The notes below the pieces were generated by a model that worked only from the letters and a program-made list of their open reading frames with translations, searched no databases and was not told the origin of the DNA. DNA of 64,000 nt from Trichlorobacter thiogenes (GTDB taxonomy: Bacteria; Desulfobacterota; Desulfuromonadia; Geobacterales; Pseudopelobacteraceae), in the NCBI RefSeq assembly GCF_900167465.1, contig NZ_FUWR01000008.1, positions 1 through 64,000 of the forward strand. The letters are read 5' to 3'. Made by a program: the position numbers and the translations under genes. Below, piece after piece: positions 16,519-29,435 of this stretch (positions are counted from its first letter, which is position 1; each line of letters starts with the position of its first letter).

Positions 16519-17805
16519 ATGCAAGATTTCAAACATCTGACCCGACGCAAAAAGAACTTTTTTCAACGCCACTGGCAAAGCGCCGCTCTCGGTACGGCTG
16601 TGGCACTTCTGTTCATCCCCCTGACGGTTATGCTGGTTCGCAAAGCTGCCCAGGCGGTATCTGTCTGGCAGGATACCCGCAGCCAGATAGAACTGAAGGC
16701 CCAACCGATCTCTTTGGGGGATGATCTGTTTGCCATTGCCAGCGGCCTGCTTCCTGCCGCTGTTAGCTCGGGAGAAACTCTGACAGCGACCGCCCCTGAT
16801 GGTACGTCACTGAAGCTTTCAATCAACCCGGCGCTGCAGCAGCGGGTCCAGGGCTATCTGGAGCAGACCCGCCCCCCCTACGCGATCTTTGTTGCGGTTG
16901 AACCGGCCACCGGCAGGGTGCTGTCCCTGGCTGGTTACTCAACCGTTGATCAGAACTGGCAGCAAAATGCGGCCTATCAGGTCTATCCGATGGCCTCACT
17001 GTTCAAGATGGTGACGGCTGCTTCAGCTTTGGAAAATAACAAGATTAACCCGACCACCGTACTGGAGTTCCGGGGGCGTCTGGTTTCTGAGACCCCGAAG
17101 AACTGGGACCCCAGCCCCAAAGGCCGTAACAACAAAATGGATGTGACAGAGGCGATGGGAAAATCGGTCAATCCGATCTACGGCAGGATTGCCAGTGACC
17201 TGCTGGGCAAGGAGAGACTTAAGCAGACCTGCAACAACTTTGGTTTTAACCGTCCACTGCTGTTGCCCGGTGTTCCTGCGGTTCCCAGTCCTGCCCCGGC
17301 GGTAGAGACCAGCAATGATCTGCGCCTGCAGGGTTGCGGGCTGGATCACGGCCTGCAGGTTTCACCGATACATGCCGCTGCCATCACCGCAGCCATAGCC
17401 AACCGGGGCAGGATGATGGCCCCGCGGCTGGTTGATCAGGCAACCCGTAACGGCAAGGAGCTGAAGGTACCGGCCACCCGTGAGCTGGCAAAGGTTATCA
17501 GCCCTGAGGCCGCCGACAACCTGACCCGTATGCTGCTGACCACAGTTACCAGCGGCACGTCACGCAAGGCGTTCCACAGCCCTGAAGGCCGCAGGCTGAC
17601 CAGCGATATGAAGATTGCAGCCAAGACCGGCTCGATTGATGGAGATAATCCCAAAGGCCACTATTCCTGGTTTGCCGCCTATGCGCCAGCGGACCAGCCT
17701 CGCATTGCACTGGTGGCACTGGTGATTAACGGTGACAAGTGGAAGATCAAGGCCTCACAGCTGGGGGAACAGGCCTTGGCAGAGTTTTTCAGGCAGGGTA
17801 AGTAA
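16519..17805 (+). CDS. Penicillin-binding transpeptidase, short monofunctional form
   Basis: A 428-residue single-pass inner-membrane enzyme likely to cross-link or remodel periplasmic peptidoglycan. A cytoplasmic basic tail (1-20) and one transmembrane helix (about 21-40) precede the transpeptidase domain. Catalytic motifs are SLFK (Ser160, Lys163), SVN (216-218) and KTGS (369-372). There is no glycosyltransferase domain and no long pedestal domain, so it is shorter than PBP2 or PBP3. The codon directly before the ATG is an in-frame TAG, which fixes the start unless translation begins inside the membrane helix. Its 3' end overlaps the convergent LpxH-like gene by 17 bases. Substrate role (elongation, septum or carboxypeptidase-like) cannot be told from sequence. 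Confidence 0.85.
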   Translation: MQDFKHLTRRKKNFFQRHWQSAALGTAVALLFIPLTVMLVRKAAQAVSVWQDTRSQIELKAQPISLGDDLFAIASGLLPAAVSSGETLTATAPDGTSLKLSINPALQQRVQGYLEQTRPPYAIFVAVEPATGRVLSLAGYSTVDQNWQQNAAYQVYPMASLFKMVTAASALENNKINPTTVLEFRGRLVSETPKNWDPSPKGRNNKMDVTEAMGKSVNPIYGRIASDLLGKERLKQTCNNFGFNRPLLLPGVPAVPSPAPAVETSNDLRLQGCGLDHGLQVSPIHAAAITAAIANRGRMMAPRLVDQATRNGKELKVPATRELAKVISPEAADNLTRMLLTTVTSGTSRKAFHSPEGRRLTSDMKIAAKTGSIDGDNPKGHYSWFAAYAPADQPRIALVALVINGDKWKIKASQLGEQALAEFFRQGK

Positions 17806-18505
17806 GCAGACGGAAGCTGCCGTCAACCAGCTCGGCATAGGAGTAGTGGGAGATCCAGTCTCCCAGTGAAACCAGGCTAAAGTCCTGCTGTTGATCGATA
17901 AACGGCTGATGGAAATGCCCCAGCACCAGGGCATCAGCCCCCTGTGCATGAATTGATGCTGCATAGCTGCGGATCATGCTACTATAATCCCAGCGCTTCC
18001 GATCTTTATGGTAACGCCCCTTGCTGGAACGCTGCAGCCTGCTGCGCAGCCCCTGCACCGCTGACGCAGGGAGCATACGACCGATCTGCAGGGTTACACG
18101 GCTACGCAAGGTTCGATAGAGCAGCCGATAGCGCCAGTCAGCCTTGTTAATCAGATCGCCATGGCAAAGAAAGACCTGTTTGCCCTGTAACTCAAGCAGC
18201 ACCGGCCCTGGGTAGATCTCGGCCCCCAGCCGTGCAGCCAGATCAGCGCCAAGCTGGAAGTCGTGATTCCCTTCCAGCCAGATCAGACGGGTACCGGCAG
18301 CATGCAGCTGTTCAAGGGCCTTTAGCAAAGGTTCCTGTTCATCAAAGGCCAGCGCGGGTAGACCAACCCTGAAATCAAACAGGTCGCCCAGGATACAAAG
18401 CGTATCCGCGGTACCCTGCAGAGACTGAATAAAACGAAGTAGCAGACGGTAGTTGGCGTCATCCGGGTGATGCAGGTGGGCGTCGGCAAGAAAGATAGTA
18501 CGCAT
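17789..18505 (-). CDS. UDP-2,3-diacylglucosamine hydrolase-like metallophosphoesterase
   Basis: A 238-residue calcineurin-like phosphoesterase, most like LpxH, which cleaves UDP-2,3-diacylglucosamine to lipid X in lipid A synthesis at the inner membrane. Metal-binding motifs in order are DAHLH, GDLFDF, GNHD, HGD and GHFH, all intact. The length matches LpxH (about 240). The substrate is assigned by family resemblance; related phosphoesterases could act on other substrates. It converges on and slightly overlaps the transpeptidase gene and is divergent from the UPF0158 gene. Confidence 0.75.
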   Translation of the reverse strand: MRTIFLADAHLHHPDDANYRLLLRFIQSLQGTADTLCILGDLFDFRVGLPALAFDEQEPLLKALEQLHAAGTRLIWLEGNHDFQLGADLAARLGAEIYPGPVLLELQGKQVFLCHGDLINKADWRYRLLYRTLRSRVTLQIGRMLPASAVQGLRSRLQRSSKGRYHKDRKRWDYSSMIRSYAASIHAQGADALVLGHFHQPFIDQQQDFSLVSLGDWISHYSYAELVDGSFRLLTYPA

Positions 18506-18570
18506 AGTGGGCAGATTGTGCCGTTGCCGGGGCTGGCTGTCAACTGCTAGAAAAACAGGGAGTACTTTTC

Positions 18571-19011
18571 ATGATACACAGCGTAGCCATAGCCTGGGAT
18601 GATCTCCTGAGGGCGTTCTCAAATATGGAGCAGGACCGGGTCTATTTTTTTGATCGGATGACCGGTGAGATCTTCTCTGTCCGATCAGACAGCGAGGATG
18701 ATTTCTGGGACCAGATTGAACAGCAACAGGGGCGTTTTTTGGAGATCCCTGTTCTGGATACGGCTGCAGAGCGCACACTTATCAACGGTTTTCTTGAAAA
18801 ACAGGCCAACCTGGAACTGCGCGGTCTGCTGGATCATGCCCTTTCCGGGCGCCCCCCCTATGCCAAAACCGCTGACATTCTGTCGTTCTTCCCGGAAGAA
18901 GAGCTGCAACTGTCAGAACTGCGTGACACCTTCCTGAGCAACCGCGTCAAGCACTGGCTGGAGGAAAACGAGCTGTTTTCCCTGAGCACCTCCCTGAGCG
19001 CAGTCCACTAA
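18571..19011 (+). CDS. UPF0158 family protein
   Basis: A 146-residue soluble protein resembling the UPF0158 family: an N-terminal AWDDLLRAF segment, a YFFDRMTGEI strand, an FLEIP motif and a C-terminal helical half with an LxxAL(S)GRPPY-like turn. Function is unknown in the family. GGGAG is 9-10 bases before the ATG. It ends 11 bases before the transporter gene and probably shares its transcript. Confidence 0.7.
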   Translation: MIHSVAIAWDDLLRAFSNMEQDRVYFFDRMTGEIFSVRSDSEDDFWDQIEQQQGRFLEIPVLDTAAERTLINGFLEKQANLELRGLLDHALSGRPPYAKTADILSFFPEEELQLSELRDTFLSNRVKHWLEENELFSLSTSLSAVH

Positions 19012-19022
19012 AGGAGTCTTAC

Positions 19023-20099
19023 ATGTCTCCGCTGGAAACCTTTAAAAACCAGCACCCAATCAGCCAGATCAGGCTGATTGCAGGCATACTGACGGTTGCT
19101 GCCATTGCCTGGCTTGGTCATGCCTTAAGCCACACCCTCTCCTGTTTCCTGCTCTCCTTTGTGATCGCCTATCTGCTTGATCCGGTGGTGGTTCGTCTTG
19201 AAAACAGGCTACTCAAACGGATTCACGCCATTGCACTGCTGTATGTGGTGCTGGGGATTATCTCCACCTTCAGTCTGGCCTTCCTGCTGCCGATGCTGAC
19301 CATCAGCTGGGACAGTTTCCTGCACAACCTGCCCCAACAGCTGCAACAGATCAAACAGGCGCTGCTAAGCTGGCAAAGCACGCTGCCGACCCGTTACGGT
19401 TCAGAAGAGATCACCTGGCTGCTGGACAACGTGATCGGCAATGCTGACAGCATGGCTGAAAAGGCAGGCATCTGGGCCTACGGCTTTGCCACCCGTATGT
19501 TCTTCAACGTCTTCAACCTGATTCTGGCGCCAATCCTGGTTTTCTTTATGCTTAACTACAAGCAGAAGATTATGGAAACCACGGCGCTCTGGATACCGGA
19601 GGCCCGCCGCGACCTGATTCTGCAGATCGGCAGAGAGATTGACAGCAGTGTGGGTGGGTATATCCGGGGACAGGTAATGGTCTCCATTGTAGTGGCCCTG
19701 GCCACCATCCCGACCCTGATCTGGCTGGGAATACCCCACCCGATTCTCTGCGGCATCTTTGCCGGGGCAGCCAGTATTCTACCCTTTGTGGGGGTGATTC
19801 TGGCCATGCTGCCGCCACTGTTGTTTGCCTGGCTGACCTACGGCACCGGCGCCATCATCATCAAGGTACTAATCGCCTTCGGCATCATCTATTTCCTGGA
19901 AGGCTATCTGGTCAAGCCGCTGGTCTTCAAGGAATCGATGAACCTGAACCCGCTCCTGACCATCATCATGGTAATGGCCTTTGGCGAACTGATGGGGTTC
20001 TGGGGCATCCTGCTGGCGTTGCCGATCACCGCCGCTCTGCTCATCGCCTCACAACACTGGCTTAAGGGCGATTTTGCAAACCCGGAAAATGAACCATGA
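19023..20099 (+). CDS. AI-2E family transporter (PerM-like)
   Basis: A 358-residue polytopic inner-membrane protein of the AI-2E/PerM family. It has about seven to eight hydrophobic segments, a central amphipathic periplasmic-type region (about 100-145) and the conserved C-terminal block [14 protein letters not shown]. Some family members export autoinducer-2; others act as Na+/H+ antiporters, so the substrate is not assignable. AAAGGAG precedes the ATG. Its stop overlaps the copA start (ATGA), which suggests coordinated expression with copper export. Confidence 0.85.
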   Translation: MSPLETFKNQHPISQIRLIAGILTVAAIAWLGHALSHTLSCFLLSFVIAYLLDPVVVRLENRLLKRIHAIALLYVVLGIISTFSLAFLLPMLTISWDSFLHNLPQQLQQIKQALLSWQSTLPTRYGSEEITWLLDNVIGNADSMAEKAGIWAYGFATRMFFNVFNLILAPILVFFMLNYKQKIMETTALWIPEARRDLILQIGREIDSSVGGYIRGQVMVSIVVALATIPTLIWLGIPHPILCGIFAGAASILPFVGVILAMLPPLLFAWLTYGTGAIIIKVLIAFGIIYFLEGYLVKPLVFKESMNLNPLLTIIMVMAFGELMGFWGILLALPITAALLIASQHWLKGDFANPENEP

Positions 20100-22483
20100 C
20101 CACACTTTCTTTGCAGATAACCGGCATGTCCTGCGTCAACTGCGCCGGGCGGGTAGAGCGGGAGATCAGCACGCTGACTGGCGTGGAATCCGCAACTGTC
20201 AATTTTGCCATTGCCCAGCTGACTGCTTCGTTTGATGAAACCGTTATCAGCGCTGACAGCATCATGGAAAAAGTCCAGTCATTGGGCTACGGCGTGGTGA
20301 AACCGGAACCGCCGGGGGAGCTGACCTTTTCCATCACCGGCCTGCATTGCGCCAACTGCGTAGCCCGCCTTGAAAAAATCCTGCGAGAGCAGCAGGGAAT
20401 CAGCACCGCCGTGGTCAATCTGGTGGCAGCCACCGGCTTTGTCCGCTTTGATCCTGCCCTGTTGGACAAAGGGGCCATCTTCAGGATTGTGATTGATGCC
20501 GGTTACACCCCGGCTGAGCTGGAAGCGGGCGAAGAGGCGGAAGCAGGAGAACTGACCAGCCAACGCAACTGGTTCCTGTTCTCGCTGGCCCTGTCTCTGC
20601 CGATCATGGCCACCATGACCCTGCACGGTCTGCGCAGTGTGGGCTGGATGAACCTGGTTCTGGCCACCATTATCCAGTTCAGCGCCGGTCTGGCCTTTTA
20701 CCGTGGTGCCTGGTCTGCCGTGAAGAGCAAAAGCAGCAACATGGATCTGCTGGTGGCCTTGGGTACCAGTGCTGCCTGGGGCTACTCACTGCTGGCCTTC
20801 TTTGGTCTGCTGGGGGATAGCCATGAGGTCTTTTTCGAGACCTCGGCCTGGCTGATCACCTTTATCCGCCTGGGCAAGTATCTGGAGGCACGGGCGCGGG
20901 GCAAGGCTGGTGAGGCGCTAAAGAAGCTGCTGCATCTGCAGGCCGACAAGGCCCGACTGGTTACTGCTGACGGAGAAAAAGAGGTGCCGGCCTCGGTGAT
21001 CCGGATCGGTGATCTGGTGGCGGTTCGACCTGGTGAAACCATACCGGTGGATGGCCTGGTGGTGGAAGGTGCATCCAGCGTTGATGAGGCGATGGTCACC
21101 GGAGAATCACTGCCGGTTACAAAACAGGTGGGTGATACGGTCACCGGTGCCACCATCAACAAAAACGGGCGCCTGATCGTTAATGCCACCCGGATTGGCG
21201 AAGAGACCCTGTTGGCCCAGATCGTCAGGATGGTCCGGGATGCCCAAGGGGACAAGGCACCGATCCAGCGTTTTGCTGATGCAGTCTCAGCCTGGTTTGT
21301 ACCAGCCGTCATCACCCTGGCACTGGTAACCTTTGGCAGCTGGTTCTGGCTGCTGCATGCCCCGTTTCTGGTGGCCTTCAAGTTCGGCGTTGCGGTGGTG
21401 GTAATCGCCTGTCCCTGCGCCATGGGCCTTGCCACCCCCACCGCCATCATGGTGGGTAGCGGGGTTGCCCTTTCCCGCGGCATCCTAGTTAAGAAGGGAT
21501 CTGCCCTTGAGACCATTGCCAAGCTGCAGGTGATGCTGCTGGACAAGACCGGCACCCTGACCAGCGGCAAACTGGCCATGAGCAATCTGGTGACCGCACC
21601 TGGCGTTGATGAACAACGGCTGCTGGAATGTCTGGCAGCTGCCGAGGCATCCTCCAGCCATCCACTGGCCCAGGCTGCCGTGGCTGCAGCAAAAGAACGG
21701 GGCTGCGTCCCCGGCGAGGTGAAGGAGTTTCACGAGTTAGAAGGACATGGTGTCACCTGCAGCTACAACGGCATCCGACTGGCAGTCGGCAACCAGCGCC
21801 TGATGGATGCAGAAAAGGTAAAGACCGCCCACCTTGAAGAGGCAGCTGAAGAACTGGCAGCAGAAGGCAATTCATTGATGTATGTTGCGGCAGACCAGGT
21901 ATTAGTGGGGATTGCCGCCTTCAGTGACACCATCAAGCCCACCTCCTGCCAGGCGGTTGCAGAGTTGAGGCAGTTGGGTATCCGCACCGTGATGATTACC
22001 GGCGACCATGCCGCAGTGGCTGCCACGGTTGCTGCCCAGGCTGGCGTAGACAGCTTTGATGCCCAGGTACTGCCTGGCCGCAAGCAGGAACTGGTCAAGG
22101 AATGGCAACAGAAGGGGCTGATAGTGGGGATGGCCGGTGACGGCATCAACGACGCCCCTGCCCTGGCTGCTGCTGATGTCGGCATCGCCATTGGCGGTGG
22201 TACCGATGTAGCCAAGGAAACCGGCGATATCGTGCTGATCAAGGATGACCTGTTGGATGCAGTACGGGCCATCAAGATTGGCCGAGCCACCCTGTCCAAG
22301 GTGAAACAGAACCTGTTCTGGGCGCTGTTTTACAATGTGATCGGCATCCCGGTGGCAGCAGGTCTGTTTGTCGGTTATGGCATCTTCCTGAAGGCCGAGT
22401 TTGCCGGGCTTGCCATGGCCTTTTCATCGGTATCAGTGGTGCTGAACTCACTGCTATTAAAACGAATTGCACAGAAGCTCTAA
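20096..22483 (+). CDS. copA: Copper-translocating P1B-type ATPase
   Basis: A 795-residue inner-membrane pump that exports Cu(I) from the cytoplasm using ATP. It has two N-terminal HMA domains with CxxC sites (Cys13/Cys16 and Cys85/Cys88). Eight membrane helices carry the CPC metal motif ([12 protein letters not shown]), and the actuator has TGES. The phosphorylation loop is DKTGT, followed by a nucleotide domain with an HP-type SSHPLA, and [10 protein letters not shown]. All catalytic residues are present. It is coupled by a 4-base overlap to the AI-2E transporter. The TAA stop is also the first base block of a repeat element (TAACGCAAAG). Confidence 0.95.
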   Translation: MTTLSLQITGMSCVNCAGRVEREISTLTGVESATVNFAIAQLTASFDETVISADSIMEKVQSLGYGVVKPEPPGELTFSITGLHCANCVARLEKILREQQGISTAVVNLVAATGFVRFDPALLDKGAIFRIVIDAGYTPAELEAGEEAEAGELTSQRNWFLFSLALSLPIMATMTLHGLRSVGWMNLVLATIIQFSAGLAFYRGAWSAVKSKSSNMDLLVALGTSAAWGYSLLAFFGLLGDSHEVFFETSAWLITFIRLGKYLEARARGKAGEALKKLLHLQADKARLVTADGEKEVPASVIRIGDLVAVRPGETIPVDGLVVEGASSVDEAMVTGESLPVTKQVGDTVTGATINKNGRLIVNATRIGEETLLAQIVRMVRDAQGDKAPIQRFADAVSAWFVPAVITLALVTFGSWFWLLHAPFLVAFKFGVAVVVIACPCAMGLATPTAIMVGSGVALSRGILVKKGSALETIAKLQVMLLDKTGTLTSGKLAMSNLVTAPGVDEQRLLECLAAAEASSSHPLAQAAVAAAKERGCVPGEVKEFHELEGHGVTCSYNGIRLAVGNQRLMDAEKVKTAHLEEAAEELAAEGNSLMYVAADQVLVGIAAFSDTIKPTSCQAVAELRQLGIRTVMITGDHAAVAATVAAQAGVDSFDAQVLPGRKQELVKEWQQKGLIVGMAGDGINDAPALAAADVGIAIGGGTDVAKETGDIVLIKDDLLDAVRAIKIGRATLSKVKQNLFWALFYNVIGIPVAAGLFVGYGIFLKAEFAGLAMAFSSVSVVLNSLLLKRIAQKL

Positions 22484-22690
22484 CGCAAAGTTTGAAAGCA
22501 AGACACAGAGGCGCAAAGAGTAGAATCGTGTGGTTACGTCATGTCACTTTTTTGCCTGTATAGGTTGTTCCCTGTTTCAGGTAACTACTTAACTTTCTCC
22601 GCGAGCTTCGCGGCTCCGCGTGAGTAACTGCCGTTTTTAATTGGGTTTATATGCTTTTCTCTGTATCTCTGCGTCTCTGCGTAAAAAAAC
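22481..22690. repeat. Palindromic element A, copy 1 (interrupted)
   Basis: The left arm begins TAACGCAAAG at the copA stop and continues through ACACAGAGGCGCAAAGAG. The right arm ends TCTGCGTCTCTGCGTAAA at about 22685. Between them lies element B (22594-22637), so this copy is longer than the others (about 205 bp versus 109-122) and looks like one element nested in another. Confidence 0.6.
22594..22637. repeat. Palindromic intergenic element B, copy 2
   Basis: TTTCTCCGCGAGCTTCGCGG followed by CTCCGCGTGAGTAACTGCCG. It contains the perfect hairpin CCGCGA-GCT-TCGCGG. It matches 3791-3836 in reverse orientation, and the CTGCCGTTTT edge is also found beside the surface-protein leaders. Confidence 0.6.
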
Positions 22691-22705
22691 ATCTGGGGGT
22701 TACAC

Positions 22706-23281
22706 ATGAAGGTCATCGCATTTAACGGCTCTGCCCGCAAGGATGGCAACACTGCCAAACTGATCAACTACGCCTTTGAGGAGCTGGCAAAAGAGGGGAT
22801 TGAGACGGAGTTGATGCAATTGTCCGGCAGGCCGATCCACGGCTGTATCGCCTGTTACAAATGTTTTGCCAGCAAGGATCGCCGTTGCGCCGTGACCGAT
22901 GACTGCGCCAACGAGTGCATTGAAAAGATGGATGCTGCCGACGCAATCATCATCGGCTCTCCCACCTACTTTGCCGCAATAACGCCGGAGGCCAAGGCGT
23001 TAATTGATCGCTGCGGTATGGTTTCACGGGCCAATGGTGACATGTACAAACGCAAGGTTGGGGCGGCAGTGGTCTCGGTACGTCGGGCAGGCGCCATCCA
23101 TGTCTTTGACACCATCAACCACTTCTTTACCATTGGTCAGATGATTATTGTCAGCTCAAGCTATTGGAACATCGGAGTGGGCAGGAATATCGGCGATGTG
23201 GATGGTGATGAGGAAGGGATCAAGACCATGCGTGACCTGGGCAACAACATGGCCTGGTTGCTGAAAAAGCTGAAAGACTAG
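22706..23281 (+). CDS. Flavodoxin-fold reductase with a 4Fe-4S-type cysteine motif
   Basis: A 191-residue soluble flavoprotein of the NADPH-dependent FMN reductase/iron-sulfur flavoprotein group. The N-terminal FNGSARKDGNTAKL loop is the FMN phosphate-binding site, and GSPTYFA is the second flavin loop. A compact cysteine motif, CIACYKC then seven residues then C (about residues 48-61), fits the C-x2-C-x2-C-x4-7-C signature of iron-sulfur flavoproteins, so it probably carries a 4Fe-4S cluster as well as FMN. It probably transfers electrons in the cytoplasm; the physiological substrate is unknown. It is monocistronic, downstream of repeat elements A and B, and ends 4 bases into the convergent GGDEF gene. 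Confidence 0.8.
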   Translation: MKVIAFNGSARKDGNTAKLINYAFEELAKEGIETELMQLSGRPIHGCIACYKCFASKDRRCAVTDDCANECIEKMDAADAIIIGSPTYFAAITPEAKALIDRCGMVSRANGDMYKRKVGAAVVSVRRAGAIHVFDTINHFFTIGQMIIVSSSYWNIGVGRNIGDVDGDEEGIKTMRDLGNNMAWLLKKLKD

Positions 23282-24687
23282 AGATCTTCCCTCACAACGC
23301 CAACCGGCTTACAGTTGTGGTAGAAACAGTAACTGTGCTTACCGCTACGCTTAACCTTATACATGGCGTCGTCTGCTGTTGCCAGCAGACTATCGCCATC
23401 CTGGGCATCATCAGGAAAGACACTGATACCGACGCTTGCACCGATTGAATCCTGCTGCCCGTCCGGCAGGGTGATTGGCCGACACAATGCATCAAGAATC
23501 TTGCTGGCCACCTGACCGGCATCTTCGTCGTGGGACAGGGTTGCGAGCAGAACAGTAAACTCGTCTCCACCGATCCTGCCTACGGTATCTGAGATCCTGA
23601 TGCAGGCCGCCAACCTGGCAGCAACCGTTTTAAGCACCCGGTCACCAGCCTCATGGCCATAGGAATCATTGATCCGTTTGAACCCGTCCAGATCAATAAA
23701 CAGGAGCGCAAAGCGCTGCTCACTGCGCTGGGCAATTGCAACGGTCTGGGACAACCGATCCAGAAACATCCTGCGGTTGGGTAGGCCGGTCAGCATGTCA
23801 AATTGCGCCATCTGCTCCAGCCGGTCCCGTAACTCCTTCCGTTCTGTGATATTTTCCTTAACGGCAACAAAACTGAGGATCTCTCCTTTTTCGTTCAAAA
23901 TAGGCGAGATAGAGGCCATTTCCCAAAACAGGGAACCATCCTTGCGCTTGTTATGAAACTCTCCGCGCCATTCTTCTCCTCGCAGCAAGGTTTCCCACAA
24001 CTCCAGATAAAACTCTTCCGGCTGATCTCCTGCCTTCAGGATGCGTGGATTTTTCCCCAGCGCCTCCTGCATACTGTAGCCGGTCAATCGACTGAAAGCC
24101 GGGTTAACATATTCAATGGCTCCGTCCCGGTCAGTAATTACTATTGAAGCTGGACTATGCTCTACCGCAGCCGAAAGTTTGCGTAGCTGTGCCTCTTTTG
24201 CCCGACGGGCTGTAACATCCCGCAATGTTGAGGCACGCATGGTATGTCCACCACTTTGAAAAGTTTTGCCACGCACCTCCAGTAGATAACGGCTGCCATC
24301 TGCATGCATCCCTTCGATCTCATAGGGACCATCAAAACCGTCATCGATAGCTCTACGAACCATTGCGTGATACTCAGCAGCGATCAGGTCATAGAGCGAG
24401 CATTGCAACAGCTCTTGACGGCTGAATCCGCTCATCTCGGAGGCCCGTTCATTACAGTCACAGATGGTGCCGCCATTGCGTGAAAGAATAATCCCTTCAA
24501 ACGAAGCCTCCGCCAGATTGCGGAAATGTTCTTCGCTCATACATAAGCGCCGACGCGTATTCAGATACCACGCCATCACTGCCAGCAACATGCTGCAAAC
24601 CAGCAGCGTCAGTGGCAGCAGCACAGCGTCCCATCGATGTATATATGTTTGGTATGATTCGTAAAAAGTATGTGTATGCGTAGCCAC
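23278..24687 (-). CDS. Membrane-anchored PAS-PAS-GGDEF diguanylate cyclase
   Basis: A 469-residue predicted diguanylate cyclase making c-di-GMP. One transmembrane helix (about 22-42) is followed by two PAS domains (about 52-165 and 172-285) and a GGDEF domain (295-460). The active-site GGDEF is intact at 373-377. An RISD inhibitory I-site lies exactly five residues upstream (364-367), so product feedback inhibition is expected. There is no EAL domain. The start is a GTG with a weak ribosome-binding site. The MSHA-like locus 5 kb away encodes an ATPase with a c-di-GMP-type domain, so a functional link is possible but only inferred. Confidence 0.88.
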   Translation of the reverse strand: MATHTHTFYESYQTYIHRWDAVLLPLTLLVCSMLLAVMAWYLNTRRRLCMSEEHFRNLAEASFEGIILSRNGGTICDCNERASEMSGFSRQELLQCSLYDLIAAEYHAMVRRAIDDGFDGPYEIEGMHADGSRYLLEVRGKTFQSGGHTMRASTLRDVTARRAKEAQLRKLSAAVEHSPASIVITDRDGAIEYVNPAFSRLTGYSMQEALGKNPRILKAGDQPEEFYLELWETLLRGEEWRGEFHNKRKDGSLFWEMASISPILNEKGEILSFVAVKENITERKELRDRLEQMAQFDMLTGLPNRRMFLDRLSQTVAIAQRSEQRFALLFIDLDGFKRINDSYGHEAGDRVLKTVAARLAACIRISDTVGRIGGDEFTVLLATLSHDEDAGQVASKILDALCRPITLPDGQQDSIGASVGISVFPDDAQDGDSLLATADDAMYKVKRSGKHSYCFYHNCKPVGVVREDL

Positions 24688-24963
24688 TAGTATCTCACGA
24701 TTTAATTTGAATACCGAGGGAGTGATACATTACTGTCTGCAGATGCCACCCTTATTGAAAATCAAACAAAGCACAAACGATGCCAGACCACGCAATCGCC
24801 ACAACTACACCAAACATCAACATATTACAGACCACAAACAAAGGGCTGTCTCTAGTGACAACTCAGACCCGTATCATAATGAGACAAACACGATTCAGGA
24901 TTGAGCCTGAGACAGCGACACACGCTGGGTAAATTTTCATCTGATTTTTGGCGGCTTAACTTG

Positions 24964-27090
<2,127 letters not shown>

Positions 27091-27098
27091 CCCTCTCG

Positions 27099-27125
27099 TT
27101 AGCACTCAGCCCAATAGAGTGCTAG
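27099..27125 (+). promoter_or_regulatory. CIRCE operator (HrcA binding site)
   Basis: TTAGCACTC (27099-27107), a 9-base spacer, then GAGTGCTAG (27117-27125). This is the CIRCE inverted repeat with a single mismatch at the last base (consensus GAGTGCTAA). It lies between the groES promoter and gene, so groESL is expected to be repressed by HrcA and released on heat shock. hrcA itself is not in the window. Confidence 0.92.
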
Positions 27126-27176
27126 CAGACACAACACACAACACCACACACCATAGCAACGAAAGGAGTAGTACCA

Positions 27177-27467
27177 ATGAAACTGAGACCACTGCATGAC
27201 CGTATCATCGTGAAGCGCCTTGAAGGCGAAGAGAAGACCGCAGGCGGCCTGTTTATCCCTGACACCGCCAAGGAAAAGCCCCAGAAAGGTGAAGTAATTG
27301 CCGTTGGTAATGGCAAGAAAAACGATGAAGGCAAGTGTGCTCCCCTGGATGTAAAAGTTGGCGATTCCATTCTGTTCGGCAAGTACGCCGGTACTGAAGT
27401 TAAGGTTGACGGCGATGAGTTCCTGATGATGCGTGAGGACGATGTCCTGGCTGTAATCGAGAAGTAA
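27177..27467 (+). CDS. groES: Co-chaperonin GroES
   Basis: A 96-residue co-chaperonin forming the heptameric lid of the GroEL folding chamber. The N-terminal [12 protein letters not shown], the mobile loop [14 protein letters not shown] and the C-terminal [10 protein letters not shown] are all canonical, and the length is typical. GAAAGGAG precedes the ATG. It is the first gene of the CIRCE-controlled operon. A 120-bp repeat element begins 9 bases after the stop codon, separating it from groEL. Confidence 0.97.
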   Translation: MKLRPLHDRIIVKRLEGEEKTAGGLFIPDTAKEKPQKGEVIAVGNGKKNDEGKCAPLDVKVGDSILFGKYAGTEVKVDGDEFLMMREDDVLAVIEK

Positions 27468-27475
27468 TGAAAACC

Positions 27476-27595
27476 TTAACGCAGAGAGGCATGAGGGGCA
27501 GAGACACAGAGAGGTCATAAAACTCTTTTATTAGAGTCTGTTTTGTTTTTCTCTGCACCTTTGCGTCTCCGCGCCTCTGCGTTAAAATATTTTCT
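27476..27595. repeat. Palindromic element A, copy 2, between groES and groEL
   Basis: A 120-bp element with perfect 11-bp terminal inverted repeats: TTAACGCAGAG (27476-27486) and CTCTGCGTTAA (27585-27595). Both arms are runs of GCAGAG/CTCTGC-type units, so the transcript could form a long imperfect hairpin inside the groESL mRNA. It encodes no protein. Confidence 0.8.
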
Positions 27596-27619
27596 AAAAA
27601 AACCAAAATGGAGGAATAG

Positions 27620-29269
<1,650 letters not shown>

Positions 29270-29303
29270 GCCAACCACACCCAGTTGTAATTACTGCAAC
29301 CAG

Positions 29304-29335
29304 AACGGGCAGAGAGTTTCTCTGCCCGTTTTTTG
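29304..29335 (+). terminator. Rho-independent terminator of groESL
   Basis: A perfect 12-bp stem AACGGGCAGAGA / TCTCTGCCCGTT with loop GTT, followed by TTTTG. It lies 35 bases after the groEL stop. Confidence 0.92.
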
Positions 29336-29435
29336 TTGAACCTCGGAAACAGGCCCCAGAATGATCGGTTTTATCTAGACAGAAACACCCCGCATAGGGT
29401 AAAAAAGTCAATCAATTTCAGTTTATGGAGGCTTA

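Noticed and set aside
20782..21585. Long open frame antisense to copA
   Set aside because: No recognisable domain and composition expected of a GC-rich shadow; copA is intact and well conserved.
24707..24904. 65-residue plus-strand frame between ligA and the GGDEF gene
   Set aside because: No ribosome-binding site, polar low-information sequence, wrong strand for its neighbours.
24894..24909. TCAGG/CCTGA hairpin as ligA terminator
   Set aside because: A short stem without a T-run on the minus strand.
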